DNA from: Astragalus membranaceus
Taxonomy: Eukaryota; Streptophyta; Magnoliopsida; Fabales; Fabaceae
Length of the DNA: 64,000 nt
Assembly (NCBI GenBank): GCA_039519185.1
Contig: CM076846.1
Coordinates: 69,984,666 to 70,048,665 of the forward strand
Direction: 5' to 3'
Part shown: in pieces, positions 20,946-32,369 of the stretch
Layout: the number at the start of each line of letters is the position of its first letter
Numbering within the stretch: the first letter of the stretch is position 1
Position numbers and translations under genes: made by a program
The notes under the pieces: generated by a model
Told to the model about the DNA's origin: nothing
Database searches by the model: none
Seen by the model: only the letters and a program-made list of their open reading frames with translations

Positions 20946-23480
20946 TAAAATTATAATAATTCACTATAGCTCCAAAGTTTTGATATTTCTAACTCACGAC
21001 AATTTCAGATTAGAGATTTAAATATTTAATGAATTTTTATATGATGTTGAAGATGGAGGGCTCGGGGATTTGCAGAACGGAATGCGTTATTCTAACATTT
21101 CGGATCAAACTCAAGCCACCCATTTTGCAAGGATTGGGATTTTGGTTCTTATACTGAGATTTCTGTTCAATCTCAAGCAACCCATTTTCCAGTAGTTGGG
21201 ATTTTGGTCCTGCAAACAAAGGTCAGTCACTTGTACTAATTCTTACTGCATATAGAATAGTGGATGGAATTGAAATGATATGATTAAACATGTTTTATGA
21301 GATAACAATAGGATTCTAAAAACATTGAAGGCACCAGTACACACATATTGATATGTGTATGTTACAGATTACAGAGAAGACAAATCCACATATCAAATAG
21401 CGTTAAAAATCTTATCATGAGACTTTGCATTTAATGTTGTACTATTCAGATGTTACGAATTTGTAAATCGCTTTGCAGTTAAGAAATGTCCATTATATCA
21501 AATAGGTGTGGAGGTAGTTTTAAATTAGATTTAGAAGTTTCAATCTGCCACATATAAGTGTTTAACAGTCAAAAAATGGCAGTGATATACATAGACCAAA
21601 CTTGGGTGTCACACCAACTTAGACTTTAGTAGCTTCCATGATGATAAGTATTGGCTATCTGTTAAAATGGCCATTCAAACAATCACTTATTAGTAATTTG
21701 TAATACATAATATATATCATTAAACATATAACAAAGTTGATACTCACAATACATATGATGGGTTGTTAAATGTGTTTTAAACCTTGTCGTGCAATTATTC
21801 TACCTGATAAGGTCACGCGCCTACTGATGTATAATGTTGATAAATGACTTTGTTGATCCTAAAAAATTAGTAAGTGAGAAGCATTGCAATAATTTAAAAC
21901 TGAATTAGTGTAGATTGAGATATCGATTAGAAGTAGGTGTCTCATGTGATGAATAGGAACGTCATATTTATAGGTAGGTCAAAGGTGAAAGAAGTAGGGT
22001 TAGGTTATGCAAACTACGGTTAGTAAAATTCCTTATGCATATGTATAGGTGGTCATATATTGATCAGTTACTTTGGTTAAAAATTGTTTAAAAATAGGGA
22101 CTGAATAATTGGATTGAAAGGTTGGGTGTATTAAGAATGTGCTGAGATTACTCCTGTCTATTTGCAGATTGTTGTTGACGACAATTAGGGACATAAATGT
22201 TACAGATATAGCTTTCATTTGTACACCCAATCACGTTAGCAGCAGATATTGTTGCCTTTTTGTTACATAGTATTGGATAATCAAGGTATTTTATTGCTGT
22301 TTTTAAAATCAGGGACTGAATATGAAGGATTGACAGATTGGGTGTAGTAAGAGTTGGCTGAGATTACTCCTCAGTGTGTGGATATTGTTGTGGAGTAGAA
22401 TCAGGGAAATAAAGGTGACGTTTGGCAGGATTTAATTAAGATAACTATTGAGAAATTACAGCCTTTTGACTACCAATTAGCTGCTGAAAATTCTAACGTA
22501 AGCATCAAGCGAAATGGAAGATAACATTTATTGAGATTGACTATGAAACTGTTGCAGTTTGCTTCCAATCCTCTGCTGATTTTCAGGATACTGATTTATT
22601 GTTAACTGTATATTTGTAATTGCATTCATTATTTCAAGGAACCGTTCTCCCCTTTTTTCGAATTGTTAAATGTATTTTAAGGAATGTGCATATATTCAGG
22701 AATGCTATTTATTGTTTGTTACAGCTAGAGTGGTTACAGCATTTGCTAATTCCCATTTAAATAAACATATTCAGGAATGCTATTTATTGTTTTTTTCAGC
22801 TTGCGTGGTTACACCATTTTCGAAATTTTCAGGAATGGAATTATTGTTAATTCTATATTTGTAATTGCATTTATTATTTGAAGTAACCATTCTCCCCTTT
22901 TTTCGAATTTTTAGTTGTAAATAATGATTGCTAATTATTGTAGTATTCCATTATAGGGAACCGTTCTATTACATTTTTCTAAATTTAGATCGAATACTTA
23001 TTTGTTGTTGATGTGGCATAATGGGTATATTTATTAAAAGTTACACGTCATAATATTGAGAAATACATGGCGGCTTGCGTGGCACTATGAGACGTTGACA
23101 ACTGTGATAAAAAAAGGGCCATGAAAGGGATATTCTTCCAATAGCAATGATTCTATACGAATTTTATGCAACCGATTCTTCCAATAGCAATGATTCTATA
23201 CGAATTTTATGCAACCGATTTGGAAGTTTTGAATTTTCTTTTCAAACACTTTTTCCATATTTAAGACAGTTTATTTTATATAATAATAGAATTTATTAAT
23301 TACCATAAACGATTTCTGGTTTGAATGTGAATTTAAGGAATTTTGAATGGGCTCATTAATGGAGATATGCATGGCAGCTAACGTCATCAATTTGAGAATT
23401 ACATGGCATATTGCGTGGCGCACTGATACGTTGACACCTGTGAAGAAATAAATTTGAACAACTCTCATTTGTATATAGTA
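20946..23480. other. Helitron interior without a recognisable gene
   Basis: AT-rich DNA. A duplicated phrase (ttcaggaatgctatttattgttt at 22685 and 22773) and another (cttccaatagcaatgattct at 23133 and 23181) show small tandem duplications. No coding block supported. Confidence 0.5.
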
Positions 23481-23889
23481 TAGATTGGTTGTTAGGTGTA
23501 GAAGAGCCCTATTTAATATAGGTTGTTATTAATAAAATCAGTTTAGGTACAATTTCAAGAGTATTTCAACTAAGTATTCTTCTTTTGTTATTTGTGAGTT
23601 GTCAGATGTTGGATGAGGATATTAATATTTGTTCCCATTAGCTTCTATTTGTTTCATTTAATTGGTAAAAATGTTAATATAATTTTGATTTGAATTTCTT
23701 GAGCAATAAAATTGTAAAGAAGCGTTTTAAGAATTCTAATTGAGTTTACCTGGTTGTGTTTTAGGATTGCATGATGAAGTATAATTCATCAAGAGCTTTA
23801 GAGCTGGGTTGAGGATTGCCAAGATGAACTCAATGAAGAAGAAGCAAGGGATTAGAATGGTCTAAATTGTCAAATTGTCAACTTTATAG

Positions 23890-26800
23890 TATATTTTGTT
23901 GTAACTAACCATCTATGTATCTTTTGATTGGTAATGGTGAAAATGGTGTTAATGCCTTAAAGTTTATGTAAATGGTGTAAATGCCTCAAGGTTGATGTAA
24001 ATGCCACGAGGTTCATTGTTTGCTACATGTTGTATAGATATTGTGTAACCTCTCATCGGGTTTATATAAATTATTAAAGTTTGGATGAAGACAACATGTT
24101 GAACACCCTATGTCTCTGTGCTTACATTTATGGGTTCCAACCACTCCTTTAGTACACACTTGTAGTCTCATGGTCAGTTTTACATGGAAAATATGAAAAT
24201 TATAGGTTAGTTAATTTTAATAAAAACTTGGGTAATTGTGAAGGGAATATGGTGATATGGTTCAAACTTAGAAATTATATGTTATTTGAACACCATGTCC
24301 TTGTGCTTACATTTATGGGTCCCCAAACACTCATTTAGTACCCACTTGAAGTCTAATGGTTAGTTTCACGAGAAAAACATGAAAATAATAGGTTGGTAAA
24401 TTTTGATAAAAACATGGGTAATTGTCAAGGGAATTTGGTGGTGTAAGATAGCTAATATTAATTTCATCTTGTGTATATTTGTGGTGTAAGATAAAGGCCT
24501 GGAAGGCTATTATTATTGTTATTGAGTGAAATCTCATTTGCAAATCACTAATACAGACTAAAATTATTCAATGAGTATCAATTATTAATCGTACCTAATA
24601 AAATGAGGGTCAAATGTATAGCTGAACAAACAAGAAGCACAAGGACATGAGGTGTTCAATTGACATCTAATATCTGATTTGGAACAATATCACCAATTGC
24701 CCTTCACTATTACCCAAGTTTTTGTTAAAATTGACCAATATGTTATTTTCATATTTTCCTTGCGAATTGACAATGCGACGACAAGTGGGTAATAAACGAG
24801 TTGGTTGGGACCCATAAATGTAAGCACAATGACATGAGGTTTTTAAAATAACATCTAATTTCCAATTTTGAACAATATCAATAGCCCCCCTTCACAATTA
24901 CCCAAGTTTTTATTAAAATTAACGAACTTGTTATTTTCATATTTTCCTTGTGAAACTGACTATGAAACTTCAAGTGGGTATTAAATGAGTGGGTTGAGAC
25001 CCATAAATGTAAACACAATGACATGAGATGTTCAAATAACATCTAATATCTGGTTTTGAAACATATCACCAAGTGTTCTTCAAAATTACCCAAGTTTTTA
25101 ATAAAATTGACCAACCTGTTATTTACATATTTTCCTTGTGAAACAAACCATGAGACTGCAAGTGTGTACTAAACGAGTGGGTTGAGACCCATAAATGTAA
25201 GCACAATGACAGGAGATGTTCAAATGACATCTAGTATCTATTTTTGAACCATATCACCAACTGCCCTTCATAATTACCCACGTTTTTATTAAAATTGACC
25301 AACCTGTAATTTTCATCTTTTCTTTGTGAAACTGACCATGAGACTACAAGTGGGTACTAAATGAGTGGGCTGAGACCTATAAATGTAAGCATAAGGACAT
25401 GGGTGTTCAAATGACATGTAATTTCTCAGTTTAGGTCCTAATCCACTGTCATTTGAACACCCAATGTCCTTGTGCTTACATTTATGGTTCCCAAGCCACT
25501 CATTTAGTACCCACTTGAAGTTTCATAGTCAGTTTCAGAAGAAAAATATGAAAATAACAGATTGGTTAATTTTAATAAAAACTTGGGTAATTGTGAAGGG
25601 GGACTGGGGATATAATTCAAAATCAGAAATTAGATGTTATTTGAACACCTCATGTCATTGTGCTTACAATTATGGGTCCCAACCCACTCATTTAGTACAC
25701 ACTTGAAGTCTCATGGTTTGTTTCACAAGGAAAATATGTAAATAACAGGTTGGTCAATTTTATTAAAAACTTGGGTAATTTTGAAGAACACTTGGTGATA
25801 TGGTTCAAAATCAGAAATTAGATGTTATTTGAACACCCAATGTCCTTGTGCTTACATTTATGGGTCCCAATCCACTCATTTAGTACACACTTGAAGTCTC
25901 ATGGTTTGTTTCACAAGGAAAATATGAAAATAACAAGTTGGTCAAGTTTAATAAAAACATGGGTAATTGTGAAGGGTCGTTGGCGATATAGTTCAAAAGT
26001 AGATATTAGATGTCATTTGAACACTTCATGTCATTGTGCTTACATTTATTGAGATGCTTACGACCCTGATAAATCAGAAACAAGCAGAGGCCATTGGTCT
26101 TGTCCCCTCCATTTGAGAATCTAAGAACTCAAACCTAGTGAGCCAAGCAAATACCCAAGTTTTTTTTTTTGCATATTTTGCAACCTGTGTAAATATAAAA
26201 GCCTTTCGTGACGTGGTTCAATCTCAGAAACTATGTCATTCCTAAACCCCAAGTTTTTTTTGCATATTTAGCAACCAAGTTTTTATCAAATTTTACCAAC
26301 CTATTATTTTCATGTTTTTCTTGTGAAACTGACCACGAAACTTCAAGTGGGTAATAAATGAGTGGGTTGGAACCCATAAATGTAAGTACATTGACATGGG
26401 GTATTCAAATGACATCTAATTTGAGTTTGAACCATATCACCTACTGCCCTTCACAATTACCCAAGTTTTTATTGAAATTAACCAACCTGTTATTTTAATT
26501 TTTTCCCTATGACTCAGACCATGAAACTACAAGTGGATACCAAATGAATGGGTTGGGACCCATAAATGTAAGCACAATGATATGAAGTGTCCAAATGACT
26601 CTAATTTCTCAGTTTGAATCAGATCACCAACCACCCATCACAAATACCCAAGTTTTACTTATAAATGGCAAACCTGTTATTTTCATTTTTTTTCCATGTG
26701 AAACTTACTATGCGACTACAAGTGGGTACTAAACAAGTGGTTTGGGACCAATAAATACAAGCACAATGACCTGGGGAGTTCAAATGACATCTAATATCTG

Positions 26801-27030
26801 ATTTTGAATGCCTTAGGACACCAAATGTTGTCTTCATCCAAACTTTAATAATTTATATAAACCTAAGAGGTTACACAATGTCTATACGATGTGTAGAAAA
26901 AAATCAACCTCGTGGCATTTACATCAACCGTGAGGCATTTATACCATTTACATCAACTTTAAGGCATTTACACCATTTACACCAATACCAATCAAAAGAT
27001 ACATAGATGTTTAGTTACAAAAATTACTAA
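23890..27030. mobile_element. Fold-back-like element with long inverted ends and internal arrays
   Basis: About 220 bp at the left (23898-24110, containing ccatctatgtatcttttgat, cctcaaggttgatgtaaatg and gtttggatgaagacaacat) recur as the reverse complement at the right (26822-27023). Between them about a dozen ~187-bp units alternate in orientation: forward about 24110-24480, reverse about 24620-25430, forward about 25450-26050, reverse about 26270-26800. There is no coding capacity. Long inverted ends plus internal tandem arrays resemble fold-back or long-TIR Mutator-type elements. Target duplications were not resolved. Confidence 0.75.
24110..26800. repeat. ~187-bp repeat family in alternating blocks
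   Basis: Core words of a unit: tgtgcttacatttatgggtc, ccactcatttagtac, acttgaagtctcatggt, ttgggtaattgtgaaggg, then gttatttgaacac. Units diverge by roughly 10-20 percent by eye. Blocks of two to four or five units switch strand three times. Confidence 0.85.
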
Positions 27031-27189
27031 AAAAGTTTAATATGCTAACCGAATAACTAAATTACATAAACAAACTTAACCAACACATCTCATATCAATG
27101 AGTATGATAAACTTGAAAACAAGCATACTAAGTATTTTCTAATTATATAAGTTATAAACATAAATAATAGACTAAAGCAGATGGAGTTT

Positions 27190-27335
27190 TGGTCCAACAA
27201 ATTCAGTAGCACTTGCCACTTCAATATACTAGCACCATCCTCTATAAGCCCTTGAAGGTCTCTTGAACTTTTAGCAAATGGAACTTCAACTAGATCCAGA
27301 TTACTTATATTCTGTTGTGACAATACCCTGCATTC
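27190..27335 (-). other. Exon-like block, unassigned
   Basis: After AATGCAG the minus strand reads LSQQNISNLDLVEVPFAKSS, continuing to DGASILKW and a possible donor. Codon use looks protein-coding and the peptide is not low complexity. I do not recognise the family. Confidence 0.35.
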
Positions 27336-27399
27336 AGAAAGATGTATCATATATCATCAATTGAATTGGACATATACTAACTGAGGAAAGCACTTCTTG

Positions 27400-29330
27400 C
27401 ACACAAATAAACAGATGTCAAATGTTAGTGGATCATGGTACAGGTTTGGGTCATAATTTATCTTTCCAATATATACATATATCCTCCACCCTTAGGTCAC
27501 AGCTAGGCAAAGAAAAAATACCAACTCAAATGAGCCATGCAAACACTACACAACTCAAATGAACCATCAATAGGTAATCAAAGCCAGAACAAGTAGTAAA
27601 TGTGCATAAAATTTGCATATGACAAAACATCAATTGATAATCAAGCTGAGCACTAACAAACTATGGTACTACCAAAAACATCATGAGTTCCGGCCAAAGC
27701 ACCAACATGGATATAGGAAAAATGTACTCAATTCCTACGACAACTACATCAGTACCACAATTTCCAGCCCATAAAACAATAAAGCATACAATAAAATCCT
27801 CCCAAATTCTTCACCAAGCTGCAACTTCTCCACCTAAAGTTAGTGATAAATTTAGCCATATGAACATTGAATAAATTACACTAAGAAAGGGCCAGGAAAT
27901 CTATAACTAGAAAATTTTGCAACTAATATTACAACTATAGGTCAATTACTTTACTATTGCAACTAATCCTTTTTCCGAATAGAGAAAGTTCTTGCAAATT
28001 TCAATATAAAACAAACCAAATAGTTTAGAGACTAACCTCAGCAAGTGTCTTCTGATGCTTAGAGTCTTGAGCAGAAACGTTTTTCTTAAGATTGTAGAGT
28101 CTCTCATCAATCTTCATTCCAGAGTACTATAATAACAGTAACACAAAAAATTTAGACCTCAACTTAAACCTGTGTATGTTAATAATACACTTATCACCTA
28201 TATTTAACAATAATCTTGAACCTGTGTATGTTAATATTTAAGAAGCATCTGAAAAATCAAAGCCACTATCACCATAGCAATAGGTGAAGTGGTCTGACCC
28301 CCTATCAAAGGCAACATCATATAAAAGAACAGCAAATAATAATACCTAACAGTCGATTACGCACTAAAGCAACTTGTGTGCCTCCTGGCAGCGGCAACAA
28401 AAGTGCTCGGCAAAGATTCAGAGGTAACGCGGTGCACGCGGCGCAAAAAATGTATCTAATTCGGAGAAGTTACCTTGCGAGCAGGAAATCACTTGAAGAA
28501 GGAATCAATTACTAGGGACTGAATAGATGGATATATGAATAAACAGTCTCAGTTTCAAACCCCCAAAGTGATACAAAATTTCAACACAAACATAATTTCT
28601 TACTGGGAAATCAATGATGTAATTATCTAACCATTATACAAATAATCACACAAGTTTTAAGTGAAATCAGCAGCCCCCTAAAGCTCTAAATCCTCATCAG
28701 TGATCACTAAAGTATAAGGCAAAGGGAAGAAATACCTCCAACCTCACGTTTCTGAGAAGTCAGGTGAAGGACAAACCTTTATTGCAATAAATATTTGTTC
28801 CCCTGAAAGCCCGTACTGAATCGATGCATCCACCCATGAATTTATTTATTTCATTGTCTTGCTACATAGGGCGATTTTCTATTTGAAGGGGAGAGGAGAA
28901 AACTATACATTAAAGGCAAATAAACAATGAAGTTATGCAAACAAAATCATGGACAGTAATCTAATTAAGATTATCACAACTTCAACACATAGAACTCTTG
29001 CAAATCAAGCCTAAGACACATCAAAACACCTAACTTCTCTTCTTTCTTATCCTTAAACCTTCTAACTAATAAGTTAAATGAATATGCAGAAATTTCAAGA
29101 TAAGTTTAATGATTAATTAATAGAATTTCTAAACATGAATATGATTTGACATCAGAAAGCAGTACACCAGAATATGATGAATGATTATTAGGAGACAAAA
29201 TGCAAGAAAAAAATAGAGTTTAGAGGAAAAAAGTGGGTCACATTGTGTATTGAAAACTCAGCAGACACACACGCGAATCTCAACAGATTTGCAACACAAG
29301 TAGAGTCAGCAAGGGATTTCAGTATTCACC
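27400..29330. other. Intron-like or intergenic DNA without a named gene
   Basis: AT-rich sequence between exon-like blocks. Apart from the block at 28041-28135 I see no terminal repeats or recognisable domains. Confidence 0.4.
28041..28135 (-). other. Exon-like block, unassigned
   Basis: Minus strand reads SGMKIDERLYNLKKNVSAQD to KTLAE, followed by GTTAG. It looks coding and helical. It lies between the two neighbouring unassigned blocks in the same direction and could be part of one captured gene. Confidence 0.3.
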
Positions 29331-29337
29331 CAATAGT

Positions 29338-29415
29338 AAAGAGTGTTTTGCATCTCAGCGAGTGCCTTGCTAGCATTTATCTTGTTGAATATTACTAGCA
29401 AGTGCAACCAATAAC
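29338..29415 (-). other. Exon-like block, unassigned
   Basis: Minus strand reads KALAEMQNTLYYWVN with a possible donor GTGAAT. Too short to assign. Confidence 0.25.
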
Positions 29416-29462
29416 TGTGAAACATAAATACTTCTAAAAAAACAACAACAAACGTACATCCC

Positions 29463-29575
29463 CTTCATCTAATCGCAGATGAGCTCTCAGCCTTTTAGCC
29501 GAATTAACGGCTTTACAAAGAAGATTAGGACACCCTCCCTCCACAACTGCTTGAATATCTTCCGATGGAAGCAAC
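29463..29575 (-). pseudogene. VAR3-like zinc-finger protein, exon 2 fragment
   Basis: After the acceptor ATGCAG the minus strand reads LLPSEDIQAVVEGGCPNLLC, then KAVNSAKRLRAHLRLDEGD and a GTACG donor. In plant VAR3/OZ1-type proteins this block directly precedes the first RanBP2-type zinc finger. Those proteins act in chloroplasts in RNA editing and plastid development. The zinc-finger exons were not found downstream. Joined directly to the upstream exon, the frame does not match (one base left over where two are needed), so it is probably a pseudogene piece. Confidence 0.6.
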
Positions 29576-30017
29576 CTGCATTAAACAACACATCTTAGAT
29601 GAGTACCAAACAATCTACCAAGACATAGCAGACAGAGTATCAAATGTAGACCTTATTGTATAATTAGTTAGTAGTTAGTGACAATGACAGTTTCCTGTTT
29701 TTGTATATGCACAATTAGTGTAACTCCTTGCACAGCTTCTTGTATAGAAGAAACTATTCATTCATCAATGAAACTTGAGTTCCATTTTTATCAATAGAAA
29801 GTTTGATGAAGCAACACAGAGAACAACAAGCAAAACGAGTTAAATCAATGCTACTCCTTAGCGTGTAATAATGGTCATTTCCTTTCAGCAAACAATGCAA
29901 ATAACCTACACTTCTGATGAATTCGCGAGCGCGGTGGTCAATTAATTCGAAATGGAAATAGAATCCGGTAATTGAAATTAAAATCAAATGAAACAAAAGA
30001 GAAGAAAACGAACTTAC

Positions 30018-30420
30018 CAAGGTCGTAGGGATCACGAGCGAAGCTGCGACAAGCATCCTTCAAGAGGTTAATGATGGCGTAAACACCATCACCGGAAGAA
30101 GAAGAAGAAGAAGGTTTAGAGATATAGCCTTTGATAATCAAGCGGTCAACGAAGGATATCCATTCGGGCCAGGGATGGTGGTTTTGGTCGACGGCGGATA
30201 CAGTTTCTTCTTCGGCGGCGGCGGAGGAAGAGGAAGCGCGGCGGTGAAGTGGCAGGAAGGGTAGTGGAATTGGTTTGAAGAGAAATGGAGAAGGAGTAGT
30301 TACGGTTAGAGTTCGTGTTCGAGGGATGCGGAACAGTGCGGTTCCGATTCCGTACGGTGCGAGCTTTGAAACTGACATTGATGTTTTTTTCTTTTGAGCT
30401 TTGTGCTGCACTTCTTCCAA
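30018..30420 (-). pseudogene. VAR3-like zinc-finger protein, 5' exon
   Basis: A Met at 30420 (or the internal Met at 30378) opens a Ser/Arg/Pro-rich leader compatible with a plastid transit peptide. Then come HHPWPEWISFVDRLIIKGYI and NLLKDACRSFARDPYDL, a block typical of VAR3/OZ1-like RanBP2-zinc-finger proteins. It ends at the donor CCTTG|GTAAGT. The exon is uninterrupted, but the gene is truncated: only one further exon fits, and not in frame. It lies just inside the right end of the 13.7-kb block, reading inward. Confidence 0.65.
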
Positions 30421-30514
30421 ATGCTGCTCTCGCTACCATAAAATATAAATATAATAAAATATGTTTGTAAGATACGGGTATGTACACGTTACCGTATACT
30501 GGTCCACTTTATTG

Positions 30515-30657
30515 GTCCAATGTCCATAATTTTCAGCTTATATCCATAAGATCCTGATGATTTCTTACGAAAATAGATCAAAGCATATAAAGCTTATATG
30601 AAAACTGTTTGATGCTACATGCATTTAATTAAGATATTTATCTAAACTAATGTATAA
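30515..30657. repeat. 143-bp direct repeat, right copy
   Basis: Matches 16663-16805 with two mismatches. It begins right at the inverted terminus tggtccactttattggtc and continues into RBM28-like intron 2. Confidence 0.92.
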
Positions 30658-30810
30658 TTACGTTGGTCACTACCATAAAAAAATTACATTGGTCACTAGT
30701 TACAATAGTATTTATTATCATCAAAACATAGAAGAAAACTGAATGATATTGTGCAGAAAAAACTGCTAATAAAAAAAGTTGAACTTTTTTGTATTTTCCT
30801 TAATCCTTAC

Positions 30811-30871
30811 CCTTCTATGTGACTAGAAAGCAACGCCTAACAGGCCCAACCTCACTGAACGTCTACTCAAG
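30811..30871 (-). pseudogene. RBM28-like exon 2 with two stop codons
   Basis: Acceptor ATCAG|CTTGAG and donor AAGG|GTAAGG bound 61 nt reading LE-stop-TFSEVGPVRRCFLVT-stop-KG. The residues between the stops match the RRM1 pattern expected right after exon 1. Both stops are TAG. By family pattern they sit where Glu and Gln are expected, so each could be a single substitution. This exon alone shows that the gene is dead. Confidence 0.82.
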
Positions 30872-30967
30872 CTGATTTTTTTGGTGGCAAAAATAAATAA
30901 AATAGAACCGTTAGGAAGAGGAACAATTTGTTAATAAAAAAAATATGAAGTGAATGAGAATGAATAC

Positions 30968-31072
30968 CTGAGAGTTGGAAAAGGAATAGGGAAAACTGGA
31001 GACAAAAAGAGTTGAGGAGGAATGTTGTTTGGCGGTGCCACCATTTTCCTTCAACCTGTTTTTCTTTCCCAT
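30968..31072 (-). pseudogene. RBM28-like exon 1 with start codon
   Basis: The ATG at 31072-31070 opens 35 codons: MGKKNRLKENGG, then TLFVSSFPYSFSNSQ, the first strand and helix start of RRM1. It ends at a consensus donor (CTCAG|GTATTC). Length and phase (0) fit a normal first exon. The protein start with a short Lys/Asn-rich leader and TLFVSxxPYS is characteristic of plant RBM28 homologues. This exon is undamaged. Confidence 0.8.
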
Positions 31073-31839
31073 GTCTCAACGTTAACTTCAAATCCCTTTA
31101 TTCAATTAAAATCAAAAAATTAGAGTTTAGTAGAGGGAAAAGAGTAGGGTCATCCCAAACAATTTACGGGCCCAGTTGAAATCTTAAAATTTGGGCCCCG
31201 AATTAAACTGTTTATCCAATAGGGCCTAAGCGAAGATCTCTTAGGATTTACATTACTAGTACCATGTATGAATACAGACCATTCTAATCTCTACAAGAGT
31301 CAGCTGTTTATAAGGCTCAACACAGTATTAGGCGAACGCTGTCATCTTACAGCAAAAATATCATCAAGAGATACGAATTAATGCGTGGCAAGACCCCCCA
31401 CCTCATAATTGCATGTACTAGTAAGAAATAAGATGATGAAACGTGCACAAACGCAATATCCAATGGTTCAACATTATAATTTATAAATGAATTTATCTCT
31501 CATCAAGAGTTGAACAATAATTGACTTCGTTCGAATTTAACAAGCAACGAAAACGCAAGAAGAAAGAAATTGAAGAAAAAAGAAAGCGTGAAACGCAGCA
31601 ATGAAGCAACACCCAGGAAAAAAAATGCAAAGTAAAAGCTGAAGTGGACACACTATAAACAGTACGTCGAGCTTAAACTAGAAAAGGAGGCCCACCGAAA
31701 GTCACCTGTGTATTACCTCACTTGACCTCTCCCAGCAACTAACTGATTCTAAACGGTTTCACAAAGAAACTATAGAAGACGAACGAAGCTGGGTTCTGCG
31801 TCAGATGGGAGGGCGACGAAGCGACTTCTGACGGTGACG
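31073..31839. other. Upstream region of the RBM28-like pseudogene
   Basis: AT-rich sequence with gggcccagttgaaatc and ttgggcccc near 31167-31200. GGGCC-type telobox-associated words are common in promoters of ribosome-biogenesis genes. No other coding block seen. Confidence 0.35.
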
Positions 31840-31856
31840 GTGTGCGCATCGTATAG

Positions 31857-32121
31857 TTTTTTTGGTGGAAGCAAGGGGCTACTCCCCAAGAACAAAAGCA
31901 CTAAAAACCTCTGGGGAACCAAGTCTCGCAACAGTCAGCCTTGACGGCATCAACAGCAAACGGATGAACAGAATATAACAATCTACTACAAGCCTGAAGA
32001 GACAAGCCAAATTTAGCAAAGGAATCAGTCACTTGATTTGCTTCCCTGAGAGAGTGGGTGATAGTACCGTCCGCCACCACACGAAGAAGCCGCATGATCG
32101 AATTAACTAGAGAAAAGAGAG
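31857..32121 (-). mobile_element. 5'-truncated LINE tail with RNase H remnant
   Basis: The plus strand shows a T run (poly-A tail of a minus-strand insert) at 31857. The minus strand then encodes THSLREANQVTDSFAKFGLS, the end of the RNase H-like domain found at the 3' end of plant LINEs. Target duplications gtgtgcgcatcgtatag (31840-31856) and gtgtgcgcagcgtatag (32123-32139) flank it with one mismatch. It is 265 bp and dead on arrival, as usual for truncated LINE copies. Confidence 0.85.
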
Positions 32122-32369
32122 GGTGTGCGCAGCGTATAGTGTGTGTGTTTGGGGTATCAAAAGGATCCATTTGTCAACTGGATATTGATAACTCTCCATT
32201 TCTAGAGTTATTTATGCATTTCTACTCTTAAATCATTGTGAGTTTGCATGCTTAGGTTAGGAATTATGTGAATATATGTGTTAGATTAGGGAAAAGGGAT
32301 TCAAGAACTGAAAGGAATTAATTTAGCACAAATAGGTGCCCTTGTGAAATTTCTGATGTTTTCTGTCTA

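Larger units (their letters stand above)
19032..23484 (-). mobile_element. Non-autonomous Helitron, 4.45 kb
   Basis: Read on the minus strand, it begins TCTATACTATATAC at 23484 (preceded by A) and ends with the hairpin ACCCGTGCAGCGCATGGGT, then a short spacer and CTAG at 19032 (followed by T). TC start, CTRR end, a hairpin just upstream of the end, and insertion between A and T are the Helitron hallmarks. I found no Rep/helicase coding region. It contains a tandem duplication at 20.4-20.9 kb. It is nested in the 13.7-kb block. Confidence 0.82.
16806..30514. mobile_element. 13.7-kb inserted block with short inverted termini and captured gene pieces
   Basis: Near the left end, gaccaataaagtggacca (16822-16839) is the exact reverse complement of the right end tggtccactttattggtc (30499-30516). 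Inside are unrelated gene pieces: an ATXR3-like exon on plus, a VAR3-like 5' end on minus, unassigned exon-like blocks, a Helitron and a fold-back element. A CT-rich leader-like stretch sits just inside the left end and a start-codon exon just inside the right end, both reading inward. That suggests a composite or Pack-type transposon, but a flanking duplication of 143 bp is far longer than any transposase makes. It may instead be a break-repair product. Confidence 0.5.
5357..31072 (-). pseudogene. Dismembered RBM28-like (Nop4-type) RNA-binding protein gene
   Basis: Five exons of one gene model lie in the correct order on the minus strand: 31072-30968, 30871-30811, 15965-15929, 6422-6293 and 6042-5357. 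RBM28/Nop4 proteins are nucleolar multi-RRM factors in ribosome biogenesis (family knowledge). The N-terminus (MGKKNRLKENGG..., start of RRM1) and the basic C-terminus (TFGPEHRPIVEF..., then DTLDMLIEQY) are clear. Exons for the rest of RRM1 through most of the later RRMs were not found. Exon 2 carries two in-frame TAG codons. The introns hold a chromovirus, a CACTA element, a MITE and a 13.7-kb block. I infer a relic of a duplicated gene, with a working copy elsewhere. Confidence 0.8.
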
